NCBI RefSeq assembly: GCF_014203705.1
Contig: NZ_JACHJR010000001.1
Span: 4,650,001 to 4,714,000 of the forward strand
DNA from: Kitasatospora gansuensis
Lineage (GTDB): Bacteria > Actinomycetota > Actinomycetes > Streptomycetales > Streptomycetaceae
Direction: 5' to 3'
Length of the DNA: 64,000 nucleotides
Positions within the stretch are counted from its first letter, which is position 1. Each line of letters begins with the position of its first letter. The notes under the pieces were generated by a model. It was not told the DNA's origin, did not search any database, and saw only the letters and a list, made by a program, of their open reading frames with translations. Below, piece by piece: positions 27,165 through 36,197 of the stretch. The position numbers and the translations under genes are program-made.

Positions 27165-27881
27165 GTGGGGGAGGGCGAGCTGCTGGCCGAGCTGCTGGCG
27201 GCGGTACGGGAGCTGGCCGGCCGGTCGGCGGCCCGGCCGTGGCTGGTGCGGCTGGCCTGTGGAGCGGTGTCCGCTGAGGCGCTGCGGGCGGCGGCCGAGG
27301 CGGCCGGACTCGACCCGGACGAGGGCTTTCAGGGCTGGGCCGCGCCGTACGCGGCGGAGGCGCAGGAGCGGCTGGACCGGCTGCCGGGGCGTTGTGCGGT
27401 GGGGGAGGGCCCCGAGGGGCTGCTGATCCTCACCCAGGGGGTCCCGGAGTCGGAGGTCGCGGCGGCCCTCGGGGCGGACTGCCTGGCGGCCGGGCTGCTC
27501 CGGATCGGTCCGGACGCCGCGCGGGAGACGCTGCGGGATGCCCGGGCGGCGGCCGCGCTGGCGGGTGGCCGGGCCGGGCTGTGGCGCTATCAGGACCTCT
27601 GGCCGCTGACCACGACCGCGGCCGGGGACGGCCGGCTCGACCCGCTGCTCGCCCCCGCCGTCGCCACCGCCCGGACCTTCCCCCATCTGGCCGACGCGGT
27701 ACGGGCGTTCGCCGATCACGGCTTCGCGGTGGACACCGCCGCCCGCGCCCTGCGGCTGCACCCCGACCTCCTGGGCCGCCGCCTCGACCGCTGGCAGCAG
27801 CTGACCGGCGCCGACCTGCGTACGCTGCCGGGGCTGACCGCCTCGCGCACGGCGGTGGAGCTGGCGGCGCGCGGGCGCTGA
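27165..27881 (+). CDS. Hypothetical protein with PucR-like C-terminal helix-turn-helix
   Basis: About 238 residues. The C-terminal ~50 residues (AVRAFADHGFAVDTAARALR followed by LHPDLLGRRLDRWQQLTG) resemble the HTH_30 domain of PucR regulators; the rest is not recognised. Several in-frame starts are possible; GTG 27165 is favoured by GGGAGG at 27151, while ATG 27042 would overlap the divergent kinase start. It converges with a true PucR regulator with a 2-bp gap, so it may be a diverged regulator related to its neighbour. Confidence 0.55.
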   Translation: MGEGELLAELLAAVRELAGRSAARPWLVRLACGAVSAEALRAAAEAAGLDPDEGFQGWAAPYAAEAQERLDRLPGRCAVGEGPEGLLILTQGVPESEVAAALGADCLAAGLLRIGPDAARETLRDARAAAALAGGRAGLWRYQDLWPLTTTAAGDGRLDPLLAPAVATARTFPHLADAVRAFADHGFAVDTAARALRLHPDLLGRRLDRWQQLTGADLRTLPGLTASRTAVELAARGR

Positions 27882-27883
27882 GG

Positions 27884-29119
27884 TCAGCTGGACTCGGGCG
27901 GCAGGCCGACGCCGGTGCGGAACGCCGTGAGGGCGAGGGCGAGTTCGACGATATGGGCGGGCTCGCCCAGGGTGCGGTGGGTGAGCTGCTCCAGGCGGCG
28001 GATCCGGTTCAGCACGGTGTTGCGGTGGCAGTAGAGGCGGTCGGCGGCGGTGGTGGCCGAGCCGCCGGAGTCCAGCCAGGCGGCCAGGGTGTCGAGCAGC
28101 GAGTGCCGCTCGGCGTGCGGGAGCGCGAGCACCGGGGCGAGCAGCCGGGTCAGCCGCTGGGCCAGGTCGGGCTGCGCGACCAGCAGGGCGGCGGGCAACC
28201 GGTCGTCCAGGTGGGCCAGTTCGGGACCGTCGCCGGTGCAGGTCTGCAGCGCGATCTCGGCCAGCCAGCGGGCCCGTCCGACGTCGGCCAGCGAGCCGAC
28301 CACCGGGCTGATCCCGACCCGGGCCGGCTGGTGGGCCAACTGCCGCCCCAGCTCGGCCGGTTCGTGGCTGAGCAGCTGGACCAGCGCCACCTCGCGGTCG
28401 GCGTGGATCCGCCAGAGCAGCCGGGGCCCGTTCTGCTCGGCAGTCAACTGCCCCTGCCCTGCTCGTGGTTGATGGAACCCACCAGGCAGCGGGCGCAGCA
28501 CGGCCACCGCGTAGCGGCCGCGCTCGGGCAGGCCGAGCCGGGAGACCGCCTCCGGGATCGAGCCGGTGGCCACGCCGGAGCCGTCCAGCAGGGTGTCGAG
28601 CAGCGCGTTGCGCCGGTCCTGGTCCCGGGCCGCCCGAGCAGCCGCGGCGCTGCGGTACGACTCGGTGACGGCGTCGCAGATCTGGTCCAGTACGTCCCAC
28701 AGGTCGGCCGCCAGCGGCAGCAGTTCGGGCAGCGCCCCGGGGTGGTCGGCCTTGACCAGCTCGGTCACCCGCAGCCACATCAGCCGGCCGCCCCGGCGGT
28801 AGGCGTGCAGCAACGAGGCCAGCGGCAGCCCCTGTTCGGCCCGGCGGCGGCCGGTCAGGGTGGCGTCGGCCAGGTCGATGGCCCGCCCCTGGGCGTGGTC
28901 GAGCAGCGCGGCGAGCGCCTGGCAGAGGTTGTGCTGGATCCGGGCCCGCAGCTCGGCGGGCGGCACCAGCTCCGCGTACGCGGTGTCCTGGCGCAGGATC
29001 TCGGCGGTCAACTGGTGCGCCACGGCCGGGAACCCGGCGGTCAGCGGCCCCTGCACCAGGCCGACGATCCGGATCGCCTCGGAGCGGCCGGGGTCGGCGG
29101 TTGTGGCCCGAGCATCCAT
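27884..29119 (-). CDS. PucR family transcriptional regulator
   Basis: A 411-residue regulator. The N-terminal ~160 residues are a helical sensor domain, the middle part is a degenerate GGDEF-like region, and the C-terminus is the PucR HTH_30 motif (AADRLYCHRNTVLNRIRRLE then QLT). It is divergent from an acyl-CoA ligase across 241 bp, so fatty- or aromatic-acid-responsive control of that ligase is plausible but not shown. Confidence 0.87.
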   Translation of the reverse strand: MDARATTADPGRSEAIRIVGLVQGPLTAGFPAVAHQLTAEILRQDTAYAELVPPAELRARIQHNLCQALAALLDHAQGRAIDLADATLTGRRRAEQGLPLASLLHAYRRGGRLMWLRVTELVKADHPGALPELLPLAADLWDVLDQICDAVTESYRSAAAARAARDQDRRNALLDTLLDGSGVATGSIPEAVSRLGLPERGRYAVAVLRPLPGGFHQPRAGQGQLTAEQNGPRLLWRIHADREVALVQLLSHEPAELGRQLAHQPARVGISPVVGSLADVGRARWLAEIALQTCTGDGPELAHLDDRLPAALLVAQPDLAQRLTRLLAPVLALPHAERHSLLDTLAAWLDSGGSATTAADRLYCHRNTVLNRIRRLEQLTHRTLGEPAHIVELALALTAFRTGVGLPPESS

Positions 29120-29360
29120 CCCGCTCTCCTTCGCTGTCGTCCGCGGCGCGTCCGCCGAGGGCTGCGCGGCAGGTCAGCGTGGCACGGAAGGCTCGGCGCC
29201 GATACCCCTCCGCAGTGAACCGTCCGCCGGACTGTGCGGGTGCCCAACCGGGCCGGGCGCGAGTTGGGGAGGTGCAGCGGATTGCCGCCGGACGCTTCTC
29301 CGGCCGGGCGGCCGGGTGCTGTGATGCCTGACCACCCCACCCTTCGGACAGGAGACCCGC

Positions 29361-30971
29361 GTGCTCAGCACCATGCAGCGGCACCAGCTGAACGTCACCA
29401 CCCTGCTGCGGCACGGCGCCACCGTGCACGGCCGCAGCGAGGCGGTCACCTGGACCGGGGCCACGGCCCGGCGCACCAGCTACGCCGCGACCGCCGCCCG
29501 GGCCGCCCGGCTGGCCGGGGCGCTGCGCGCGCTCGGCGTGGACGGTGACCAGCGGGTCGCCACCTTGATGTGGAACCAGCAGGAGCACCTGGAGGCGTAC
29601 CTGGCCGTCCCGGCGATGGGCGCCGTCCTGCACACCCTCAACCTCCGGCTGCCCGCCGACCAGCTCGCGCACATCGCCCGGCACGCCGAGGACCGGGTGG
29701 TGATCGTCTCCGCCGACCTGCTCCCGGTGCTGCCGGCCGCCCCCTCGATCGAGCACGTCGTGGTGGTCGGCGCGGCCGAACTCCCCTCCCTGCCCGGCGT
29801 GCTGGTGCACGACTACGAAGCGCTGCTGGCCACGGCCCCGGAGCGGTTCGACTGGCCCGAGCCGGACGAGGACTCGGCGGCGGCGCTCTGCTACACCTCC
29901 GGCACCACCGGCGACCCCAAGGGCGTGGTCTACTCGCACCGCTCGGTCTACCTGCACTCGATGCAGGTCTGCCTGCCCGAGGCGCTCGGCCTGTCCGACG
30001 CCGACCGGGCGCTGGTGGTGGTCCCGATGTTCCACGCGATGGCCTGGGGCCTGCCGTACGCGGCCTTCCTGGCGGGCAGTTCGCTGCTGCTGCCCGGCCG
30101 GTACCTGCAGGCCGCTCCGCTGGCCGCGTTCATCGCGGCCGAACGCCCGACCACGGCCGGGGCCGTCCCGACCGTCTGGGCCGCGCTGCTCGCCCACCTG
30201 GACGCCGAGGGCGGGGACGTCTCCTCGCTGCGCGAGGTGCTGGTCGGCGGCGCGGCCTGCCCGCCCGCGCTGATGACCGGCTTCGAGGAGCGGCACGGCG
30301 TCCGGGTGCTCGCCGCCTGGGGGATGACCGAGACCTCCCCGCTGGGCACGGTGGCCCGGCCGCCGCAGTACGCCAGGACCGCCGAGCAGCAGTGGCCGTA
30401 CCGGAACTCGGCGGGCCGCCCGCCGGCCGGGGTACGGCTGCGGCTGACCGCCGAGGACGGCACCGTGCTGCCCCAGGACGGCGTCACGGTGGGCGAGTTG
30501 GAGGTCAGCGGCCCGTGGGTGACCGGCTCGTACCACCTGGTGGAGGCGCCCGACAGCTTCCGGGACGGCTGGCTGCGCACCGGCGACCTCGGCACCCTGA
30601 CCGCCGACGGTTTCCTGCGGCTCACCGACCGGGCCAAGGACGTGATCAAGTCCGGCGGGGAGTGGATCTCCTCGGTCGAGCTGGAGAACCAGCTGATGGC
30701 CCACCCCGCTGTCCGGGAGGCCGCCGTGATCGGCGTACCGGACCGGCGTTGGGACGAACGCCCGCTGGCCGCCGTGGTGTTGACCGAGCCGGTGGCACCG
30801 GCCGAGCTGGCGGTCTTCCTCGGCGAGCGGATCGCCCGCTGGCAACTGCCGGAGCGCTGGGCGGTGCTGGCCGAGATCCCGAAGACCGGGGTGGGCAAGT
30901 TCGACAAGAAGGAGCTGCGGGCCCGCTACCGGGCGGGCGAACTGGACGTCACCGTGCTCGACGGCCGCTGA
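29361..30971 (+). CDS. Fatty-acid/aryl acid-CoA ligase (AMP-binding)
   Basis: A 536-residue ANL-superfamily enzyme that adenylates a carboxylic acid and transfers it to CoA. The P-loop YTSGTTGDPKG, the motif AAWGMTETSPLG, GWLRTGDLG and the C-terminal catalytic lysine (IPKTGVGKFDKKELR) are all present. The overall pattern resembles medium- to long-chain acyl-CoA synthetases used in beta-oxidation. GTG 29361 follows an AGGAGA site. A 19-bp hairpin overlaps the last codons and ends the transcript. Confidence 0.88.
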   Translation: MLSTMQRHQLNVTTLLRHGATVHGRSEAVTWTGATARRTSYAATAARAARLAGALRALGVDGDQRVATLMWNQQEHLEAYLAVPAMGAVLHTLNLRLPADQLAHIARHAEDRVVIVSADLLPVLPAAPSIEHVVVVGAAELPSLPGVLVHDYEALLATAPERFDWPEPDEDSAAALCYTSGTTGDPKGVVYSHRSVYLHSMQVCLPEALGLSDADRALVVVPMFHAMAWGLPYAAFLAGSSLLLPGRYLQAAPLAAFIAAERPTTAGAVPTVWAALLAHLDAEGGDVSSLREVLVGGAACPPALMTGFEERHGVRVLAAWGMTETSPLGTVARPPQYARTAEQQWPYRNSAGRPPAGVRLRLTAEDGTVLPQDGVTVGELEVSGPWVTGSYHLVEAPDSFRDGWLRTGDLGTLTADGFLRLTDRAKDVIKSGGEWISSVELENQLMAHPAVREAAVIGVPDRRWDERPLAAVVLTEPVAPAELAVFLGERIARWQLPERWAVLAEIPKTGVGKFDKKELRARYRAGELDVTVLDGR

Positions 30972-30999
30972 CCGAGGGGTCCTCGGTCAGCGGCCGTCG
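30959..30999. terminator. 19-bp perfect hairpin between converging genes
   Basis: Arms 30959-30977 and 30981-30999 (CGACGGCCGCTGACCGAGG and complement) with a 3-nt loop overlap the stop of the acyl-CoA ligase and precede the stop of the converging SHOCT gene. Confidence 0.88.
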
Positions 31000-31006
31000 G
31001 CAGCGG

Positions 31007-31402
31007 TCAGGTGAGCAGCTTCTCCTTGGCCTTCCGGTACTCCTCCTCGGTGAGGGCGCCCTGCTCCTTGAGCGCGGCGAGCTTGGCGAGCTCGTCGACC
31101 CCGCCGCTGCCGCCCGGGGCCGAGGCCGCGTTCCGGATGTACTCCTTGAAGGCGGCGTCGGCCTGCTGGGCCTGTTCGGTGTCCCGGCGGGTCATCGACT
31201 TGCCCCGGGCGATCAGATAGACCAGGACACCCAGATAGGGCAGCACGATCACGAAGAGCAGCCAGCCCGCCTTGCCCCAGCCGCCCATGTCGTGACTGCG
31301 GAAGATATCCGTGATGATCTTGAAGAGCAGGAAGAACCAGAGGACCCAGAGGAAGATCCACATCATGGTCCAGAACAGATTGAGCAGCGGATAGTCGTCC
31401 AT
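31007..31402 (-). CDS. PLDc_N/SHOCT domain small membrane protein
   Basis: A 131-residue protein. Two hydrophobic helices (about 7-32 and 45-66) form a phospholipase-D-nuclease N-terminal-type membrane domain, followed by a charged linker and a C-terminal SHOCT motif (DELAKLAALKEQGALTEEEY, then a lysine-rich end). SHOCT modules act as small oligomerisation or targeting tags in bacteria. ATG 31402 is used; a GTG 9 nt upstream is possible. Confidence 0.8.
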   Translation of the reverse strand: MDDYPLLNLFWTMMWIFLWVLWFFLLFKIITDIFRSHDMGGWGKAGWLLFVIVLPYLGVLVYLIARGKSMTRRDTEQAQQADAAFKEYIRNAASAPGGSGGVDELAKLAALKEQGALTEEEYRKAKEKLLT

Positions 31403-31577
31403 GCCAACCACACTGGTGACTGCGCGGGCGCCCCGCGCGCGGAGCCGTGGCAGGTTGGGCCGTCCGGGGGCGTTCCCGGCCTGACGGTGCGTGCGATGAT
31501 CGATGGCCGACGGCGTCTGACGGTCGGTCGATTCGCCGACGGTGGCCGGTGACTGGTGAGGGAAGAGGGGCGAGCGC

Positions 31578-32264
31578 GTGCGGCACAACCTCATACCGGA
31601 CCCCCGGGTGCCGCTGCCCAGCGATCTGCACCCGCGCGGCGTGGTCGACCTGCGGGGCACCGGCCCGCTGCCCGCCGCCCTCCGCTACCCGCCGGGCGCG
31701 GTGGTCGTCGTCTCCGGCCTGCCCGGCAGCGGCAAGAGCACCGCCCTGCACCACTGGGCCGACGCGGCCCCGGTCATCGACCCCCGCACCACCCACCTCG
31801 CCTGCGAGGCAGTCATGCCGGACTGGCTCCCGTACGCGGTCTACCGCCCGTGGTCCCGCCTGCGGCACTTCCGCCGGCTGCACATCGCCGCGCGCGACGG
31901 CGGCCACCTGCTCGTCCACGACTGCGGCAGCCGCTCCTGGCTGCGCCGCCACCTGGCCCGCCTGCTCCGGGCCCGGGGCCGCGAACTGCACCTGATCGTC
32001 CTCGACGTCGGCACCACCGAAGCCCTGGCAGGCCAACGCGCCCGCGGCCGCTGGGCCCCGCCCCGCACCTTCACCCGGCACGACCGCGGCCTCGCCCACC
32101 TCCTGCGGACCCTCGACGACCTCGGCCCCGCCGCCGCCCCCGAAGCCGCCTCGGTCACCCTCTTCGACCGCTCCTCCCGCGGCCGCCTGCCCCGGCTCGC
32201 CTTCGAGCCGTTCGGGACACCTGACGTGCCCAGCCGACTGAGCGAGTCGGACCTGCACTCCTGA
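31578..32264 (+). CDS. P-loop NTPase, kinase-like
   Basis: A 228-residue protein with a clear Walker A motif (SGLPGSGKST) at about residues 47-56. The order P-loop, then RxxR-rich arginine segments and HLIVLDVGTTEALAGQRARG, resembles small AAA/zeta-toxin-like or nucleotide kinases. Substrate and partner are unknown. It starts with GTG after a GAGGGG-type site and stands alone between two converging or divergent neighbours. The last ~40 residues appear disordered. Confidence 0.65.
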   Translation: MRHNLIPDPRVPLPSDLHPRGVVDLRGTGPLPAALRYPPGAVVVVSGLPGSGKSTALHHWADAAPVIDPRTTHLACEAVMPDWLPYAVYRPWSRLRHFRRLHIAARDGGHLLVHDCGSRSWLRRHLARLLRARGRELHLIVLDVGTTEALAGQRARGRWAPPRTFTRHDRGLAHLLRTLDDLGPAAAPEAASVTLFDRSSRGRLPRLAFEPFGTPDVPSRLSESDLHS

Positions 32265-32311
32265 AGCACCGCCGGCCCACGGGTCGAGCGGGCGCCGGCC
32301 GAAATCGCAAA

Positions 32312-32351
32312 CGGCCCATCGCCGCGGGGCAGTTGCCGCAGCGATGGGCCG
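32312..32351. terminator. Hairpin between converging genes
   Basis: Inverted repeat CGGCCCATCGC (32312-32322) pairs with 32341-32351 across an 18-nt loop that can itself pair partly. It lies between the P-loop gene and the stop of the beta-helix gene. Confidence 0.75.
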
Positions 32352-32362
32352 AGGAGCGGTGG

Positions 32363-34660
32363 CTACCAGGTCTGGTAGCCGAGGACGTCGACGACGAAGT
32401 CGGCGTCGCCCCCGCCGCCGTTGTAGAGCGAGATCTTGCCGTTCTTGATCGGCACGATGACCTGGTTCGGGATGGTCTGGCCGGTCACCCAGTTCAGGTT
32501 CGAGGCGAGCGGCCGGTCGGTGCCGTACGGGTAGACCGTCAGGAAGCCCGGAGCGGACGGGTTGGTGACCGTCACGTTCAGGATGGCGGCGCCCGGCCGG
32601 CGCGGGTCGCCGAGCTGCGGCCTGTTGCCGACGACGAGATCCAGCGTGCCGCCCGCGGCGACCTTCGCGGCCTTCCGGATGGGGTACTCGGACCCGTCCT
32701 GCCGGGTGTCGGCCAGCCGACGGGGGGTGACCGCCCGGTAGGTGCCGAAGCTGTCGGGGCTGTAGTAGCCGGCCACGTCGGCGACGACGTGGACGCCGCC
32801 CTGGCCGCTGCCCGCGTAGATGCTGACCTTGCCGTCGGTCACCGGCACGGTGACCAGGTTGGCGATGGTCTGGCCGGGCGCCCAGTTGAGGTTGGAGGCG
32901 GTGGGCCGCTGGGTGCCGTGCGGGAAGACGGTGAGGTAGCCCGCAGCGGCGGACTGGGTGGCCGTCATGTTCAACGTCACCGCGGTGGCGTTGGCCGGGA
33001 CGCCCTTGATGCCCGCGATCGGGAGGTCGAGGACCTGGCCCGGCTGCAACGCGGCGCCACCGCCGTCCCGGGTGTCGAGTACCCGAGCCGGGCCGGCCGA
33101 GGTGAAGGCGGTGCCGTGCTCGCCGTAATAGCCCTGCAGGTCCGCGACGAGCTGCACGCTGCCGGGGTCCCCGGCGGTGCCGCCGACGTGGAACCAGACC
33201 GTGTCGTCGGTCACCGGCACGGTGACCAGGTTGGCGATCGTGGTGCCCGGCGTCCAGTTCAGGTTGGAGATACCGGTGGTGTCGGCGCCGTCCGGATGGA
33301 CCGTCAGGTACCCGGCGGAGGTCGGGTCGGTCACCGTGACGTTCATGGTGACGGCCTTGGCACCCTTGAGCTCGGCGGGCAGCTTCAGGTGTACGTTCCC
33401 GCCTGCGCCGACCGCACCCGGGTGGCCGCCGATGTCGGTGCGGGTGTCCAGCAGCCGCCGGGGCGCGAGCGGGGTGTAGAGGCTGCCGAACTCCCGGAAC
33501 TCGTTCGAACCGCGATCGCGGAAGCCCGAGCCGGTACCGGTGTTGGCGACGAACGGGTAGTCCACGGGGGGCAACCCGCCGCCGTCGACCGGCAGCATGC
33601 CGGGTGCGTTCTCGTCCGCCGAGTCGATGACCGGGCTGACCGGGCGTCCGTTGTACGGGACGGCGGGGTCGGCCACGAAGTCGTGCGTGCCCTGGCCGGT
33701 GGCCGAGGTGAAGCCGGCCTGCGTGGTGTAGGCGGTGCCGGCCCAGTTGTAGGCGGGGCCGCCGCTGAGCGGGCTGACCACGTTGTAGTCGACCTTGGTG
33801 CCGGCCGTCGATCCCGGGCTCACGGTGATGCCGGTGTCGGTGGCGTCGGCGGGGCAGGGCTTGGCCTGGCCGGTGTAGCTGTCGAGGTCGGCCGCCTCGA
33901 CCTCGTTGTTCTCGACGGTCGAGCCCGGGGAGGCACCGGCCAGCACGATCCCCTGGTGGCACTCGCTGCGGATGGTGTTGGCGACCACCACGGTGCCGGG
34001 CGCGTCGGTGGCCAGGATCGACGTGGCGTCGTTGTGGAAGTAGTTGCTGGTCACCACGGCGCCCCGCACGCCCGGGTCGATCTGCACCGTCGGGCCCGGG
34101 CCGTTGAGGAACCGGTACCGGCCCACCGTGACCTTGCTGGAGTCGCCGGTGACCTGGACCACCGGACCCTGCGCATTGCCGATCAGGCCGCGCAGCAGGG
34201 TGACGTCCGAGGAGTTCTCGATCACCACGGCCTGCTTCGTGCTGCCGACTATCGAGAAGCCGTTCAGCACCAGGTGCCGGGCACCGGAGACGGACACGGC
34301 GGGCTCGGACGTTCCGGTCGGGTTGAGTACGGCCTCGAAGTCGAAGTTGCCCGGGGTGTCTTCCCCTGCCAGGAACGTGATGGGTGCATCGGCGGTACCC
34401 GAGTGGGTGAGCTTCAGCCCGCCCGGGTAGTCGCCTCGGGCGACGTGCACGGTCTGGCCCGGCAGCACGACGTCGGCGGCTGCCTGGATGGTGCAGTACG
34501 GCGCGTCCTGAGTGCCGCTGCCGCGGTCGGTGCAGCGGGAGTCGGACTTCTTGACGTACAGATCGGTCGCTGCCGCGCTCGCCGGGCCGGAGACGGCCGG
34601 TAGTGCGAGCGAACCGAGCAGCGCGGCGCCGACGACGGCGCCTATGCGGAGCTTGATGAT
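32363..34660 (-). CDS. Secreted parallel beta-helix protein with three C-terminal repeats; non-canonical start
   Basis: The frame is open from 34684 to the stop at 32363. Its 5' part encodes a good Sec signal peptide (IIKLRIGAVVGAALLGSLAL, then PAVSGPASAAA), followed by a pectate-lyase-like beta-helix of about 330 residues. Three tandem ~130-residue modules follow, each opening with (L/A)DTR and carrying SNLNW...T(I)xN(L/Q)V and V(A)D(V/L)xGYY-type motifs. There is no ATG, GTG or TTG between the upstream stop and GTG 34468, which lies beyond the signal peptide, so translation probably begins at ATC (34660 or 34657) or another near-cognate codon. Function unknown; polysaccharide or surface binding is a guess. 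Confidence 0.75.
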   Translation of the reverse strand: MIKLRIGAVVGAALLGSLALPAVSGPASAAATDLYVKKSDSRCTDRGSGTQDAPYCTIQAAADVVLPGQTVHVARGDYPGGLKLTHSGTADAPITFLAGEDTPGNFDFEAVLNPTGTSEPAVSVSGARHLVLNGFSIVGSTKQAVVIENSSDVTLLRGLIGNAQGPVVQVTGDSSKVTVGRYRFLNGPGPTVQIDPGVRGAVVTSNYFHNDATSILATDAPGTVVVANTIRSECHQGIVLAGASPGSTVENNEVEAADLDSYTGQAKPCPADATDTGITVSPGSTAGTKVDYNVVSPLSGGPAYNWAGTAYTTQAGFTSATGQGTHDFVADPAVPYNGRPVSPVIDSADENAPGMLPVDGGGLPPVDYPFVANTGTGSGFRDRGSNEFREFGSLYTPLAPRRLLDTRTDIGGHPGAVGAGGNVHLKLPAELKGAKAVTMNVTVTDPTSAGYLTVHPDGADTTGISNLNWTPGTTIANLVTVPVTDDTVWFHVGGTAGDPGSVQLVADLQGYYGEHGTAFTSAGPARVLDTRDGGGAALQPGQVLDLPIAGIKGVPANATAVTLNMTATQSAAAGYLTVFPHGTQRPTASNLNWAPGQTIANLVTVPVTDGKVSIYAGSGQGGVHVVADVAGYYSPDSFGTYRAVTPRRLADTRQDGSEYPIRKAAKVAAGGTLDLVVGNRPQLGDPRRPGAAILNVTVTNPSAPGFLTVYPYGTDRPLASNLNWVTGQTIPNQVIVPIKNGKISLYNGGGGDADFVVDVLGYQTW

Positions 34661-34854
34661 TCCCCCAGAGCAATGAAACGGGGATCACCCGATCCCGGGG
34701 ACATCCTGGCACAGGGAAATCACGCCCCACCAAGAGGTATTCGCTCAGTGGAGCAGCACTTCCCGAATCGGTGGCGTCATTGCCCGCGCTTTCCGGGACT
34801 CGCCCGTGACGGTTGTGAACACATTGCGGGGCAGCTCGTGGGAGGGTGGGGGTC

Positions 34855-35256
34855 ATGAAGGTGATCGACTTCGTCCTGAACGTGCTCTGGCTGATCTTCT
34901 GCGGCATCTGGATGGCCCTCGGTTACGCCATCGCCGGGATCGTCTGCTGCGTCCTCATCGTCACGATCCCGTTCGGCATCGCGTCGTTCCGGATCGCCGG
35001 GTACATCCTGTGGCCGTTCGGGCGGACCACGGTGGAGAAGCCGGGGGCCGGGGCGCCGTCCTGCGTCGGGAACGTGATCTGGCTGGTGTTCGCCGGGTGG
35101 TGGCTGGCGCTGGCTCACATCGCGACCAGCATCCCGCTGTTCCTGTCGATCATCGGGATCCCGTTCGGCTGGGCGAACCTCAAGATGATCCCGATCTCGC
35201 TGATGCCGCTCGGGCGCGAGGTGGTCTCCACGGACGAGAAGTTCGGCGGCCGCTGA
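34855..35256 (+). CDS. YccF domain-containing inner membrane protein
   Basis: A 133-residue protein with two copies of the YccF pattern. The first is in NVLWLIFCGIWMALGYAIAG through TIPFGIASFRIAGYILWPFG, and the second in NVIWLVFAGWWLALAHIATS through IGIPFGWANLKMIPISLMPLG. This gives four membrane helices. The family is widespread and of unknown function. ATG 34855 follows GGGAGGGTGGGGG; a GTG at 34846 is inside that ribosome site and unlikely. Confidence 0.88.
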   Translation: MKVIDFVLNVLWLIFCGIWMALGYAIAGIVCCVLIVTIPFGIASFRIAGYILWPFGRTTVEKPGAGAPSCVGNVIWLVFAGWWLALAHIATSIPLFLSIIGIPFGWANLKMIPISLMPLGREVVSTDEKFGGR

Positions 35257-35260
35257 AGTC

Positions 35261-36157
35261 TCAGCCGGTCGGCTGCTGCTCGTTCCCGCGTCGCAGCAGG
35301 CCGTACGCCCAGCGTTCGTTGAGCCCGGCGAGGAAGCCGACGCTGCTCCAGAAGAACCAGCCCTTGATCACTGCCTGGTGCCCGGCCGCGGTCAGCGGAG
35401 TGGCGCCGCAGAGGTCGTCCGGGACGGCGGGCGGTGTGAGCAGCGTGAGAACCCCGCCGTTGATCAGCAGGAAGAGCGAGGTGGCCAGGAACCAGCCGAC
35501 CACCACCCGGTACCAGCCCTCCTGACGCATGGTCTGGGCCAGCTGCACGGGGTTGGCGGGCAGGCCGGGAGTCGCGCCGCGGAGCGGGCCGCGCTGGATC
35601 AGCTGGTAGGCGTCGCGGAGCCGGATGACGACGCTGAGGACCGAGCCCATCGCCCCGCCCGAGAAGCAGACCAGGGCGTACACCAGGCTGAGCTCCTCGG
35701 GGCAGCCGAGGCTGCCGCCCAGCAGCGGTGGCACCGCCCGGGCCACGGCGAGGGCCAGGACCAGGACGACCGGGCTGAGCAGGATGCCGAAGGCCAGGCC
35801 CGTGTTGAGACCGCGTCCGCCGGCCAGCGCCGCGTCCGCTTCGAGTTGGCGGGCGGCGGCGTCGGCCTCCTCCTTCAGGTGGTCGGGGTCGGTGGCGTCC
35901 CGGAGGGCGACCCGCACCGCTCGCTCCAGGGCCCGGCACACGTCGACGCGCGTACGCCGCTCGAAGGCGTGCTGGGCAGCCGTGTGCAGGTGCTCGATCC
36001 GGACCAGCTGCGATCCCTCCGCCTGCCGCAGGCCCTGCAGCTCGGGAGTGTCCTCGGCCAGGCCGAGCGCGTCGGCCAGCGTCCCGGGCTCGGCCGGGCC
36101 GGCTCCCAGCAGCCACTCCTTGACCCGTTGGGCCCGGCCCGCTCGCTGTCCACTCAT
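35261..36157 (-). CDS. Hypothetical membrane protein
   Basis: A 298-residue protein I cannot place. The N-terminal ~115 residues are soluble and helical with heptad-like Ala/Leu spacing. Membrane segments follow at about 118-140, 155-175, 215-240 and 262-282. It converges with the YccF gene with a 4-bp gap. Nothing in its surroundings suggests a role. Confidence 0.6.
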   Translation of the reverse strand: MSGQRAGRAQRVKEWLLGAGPAEPGTLADALGLAEDTPELQGLRQAEGSQLVRIEHLHTAAQHAFERRTRVDVCRALERAVRVALRDATDPDHLKEEADAAARQLEADAALAGGRGLNTGLAFGILLSPVVLVLALAVARAVPPLLGGSLGCPEELSLVYALVCFSGGAMGSVLSVVIRLRDAYQLIQRGPLRGATPGLPANPVQLAQTMRQEGWYRVVVGWFLATSLFLLINGGVLTLLTPPAVPDDLCGATPLTAAGHQAVIKGWFFWSSVGFLAGLNERWAYGLLRRGNEQQPTG

Positions 36158-36197
36158 GTGTGTCCCCGCCCCCTTGCTCCGAGAGGCAGTTGTACCG

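Noticed and set aside
27129..30845. 1238-residue minus-strand ORF
   Set aside because: It lies opposite or out of frame with the PucR, HTH and acyl-CoA ligase genes, which have clear domain signatures; composition is non-protein-like.
30987..34907. 1306-residue minus-strand ORF
   Set aside because: It is a shadow of the beta-helix and SHOCT genes in another frame, with an Arg/Pro/Gly-rich composition typical of antisense reading in high-G+C DNA.
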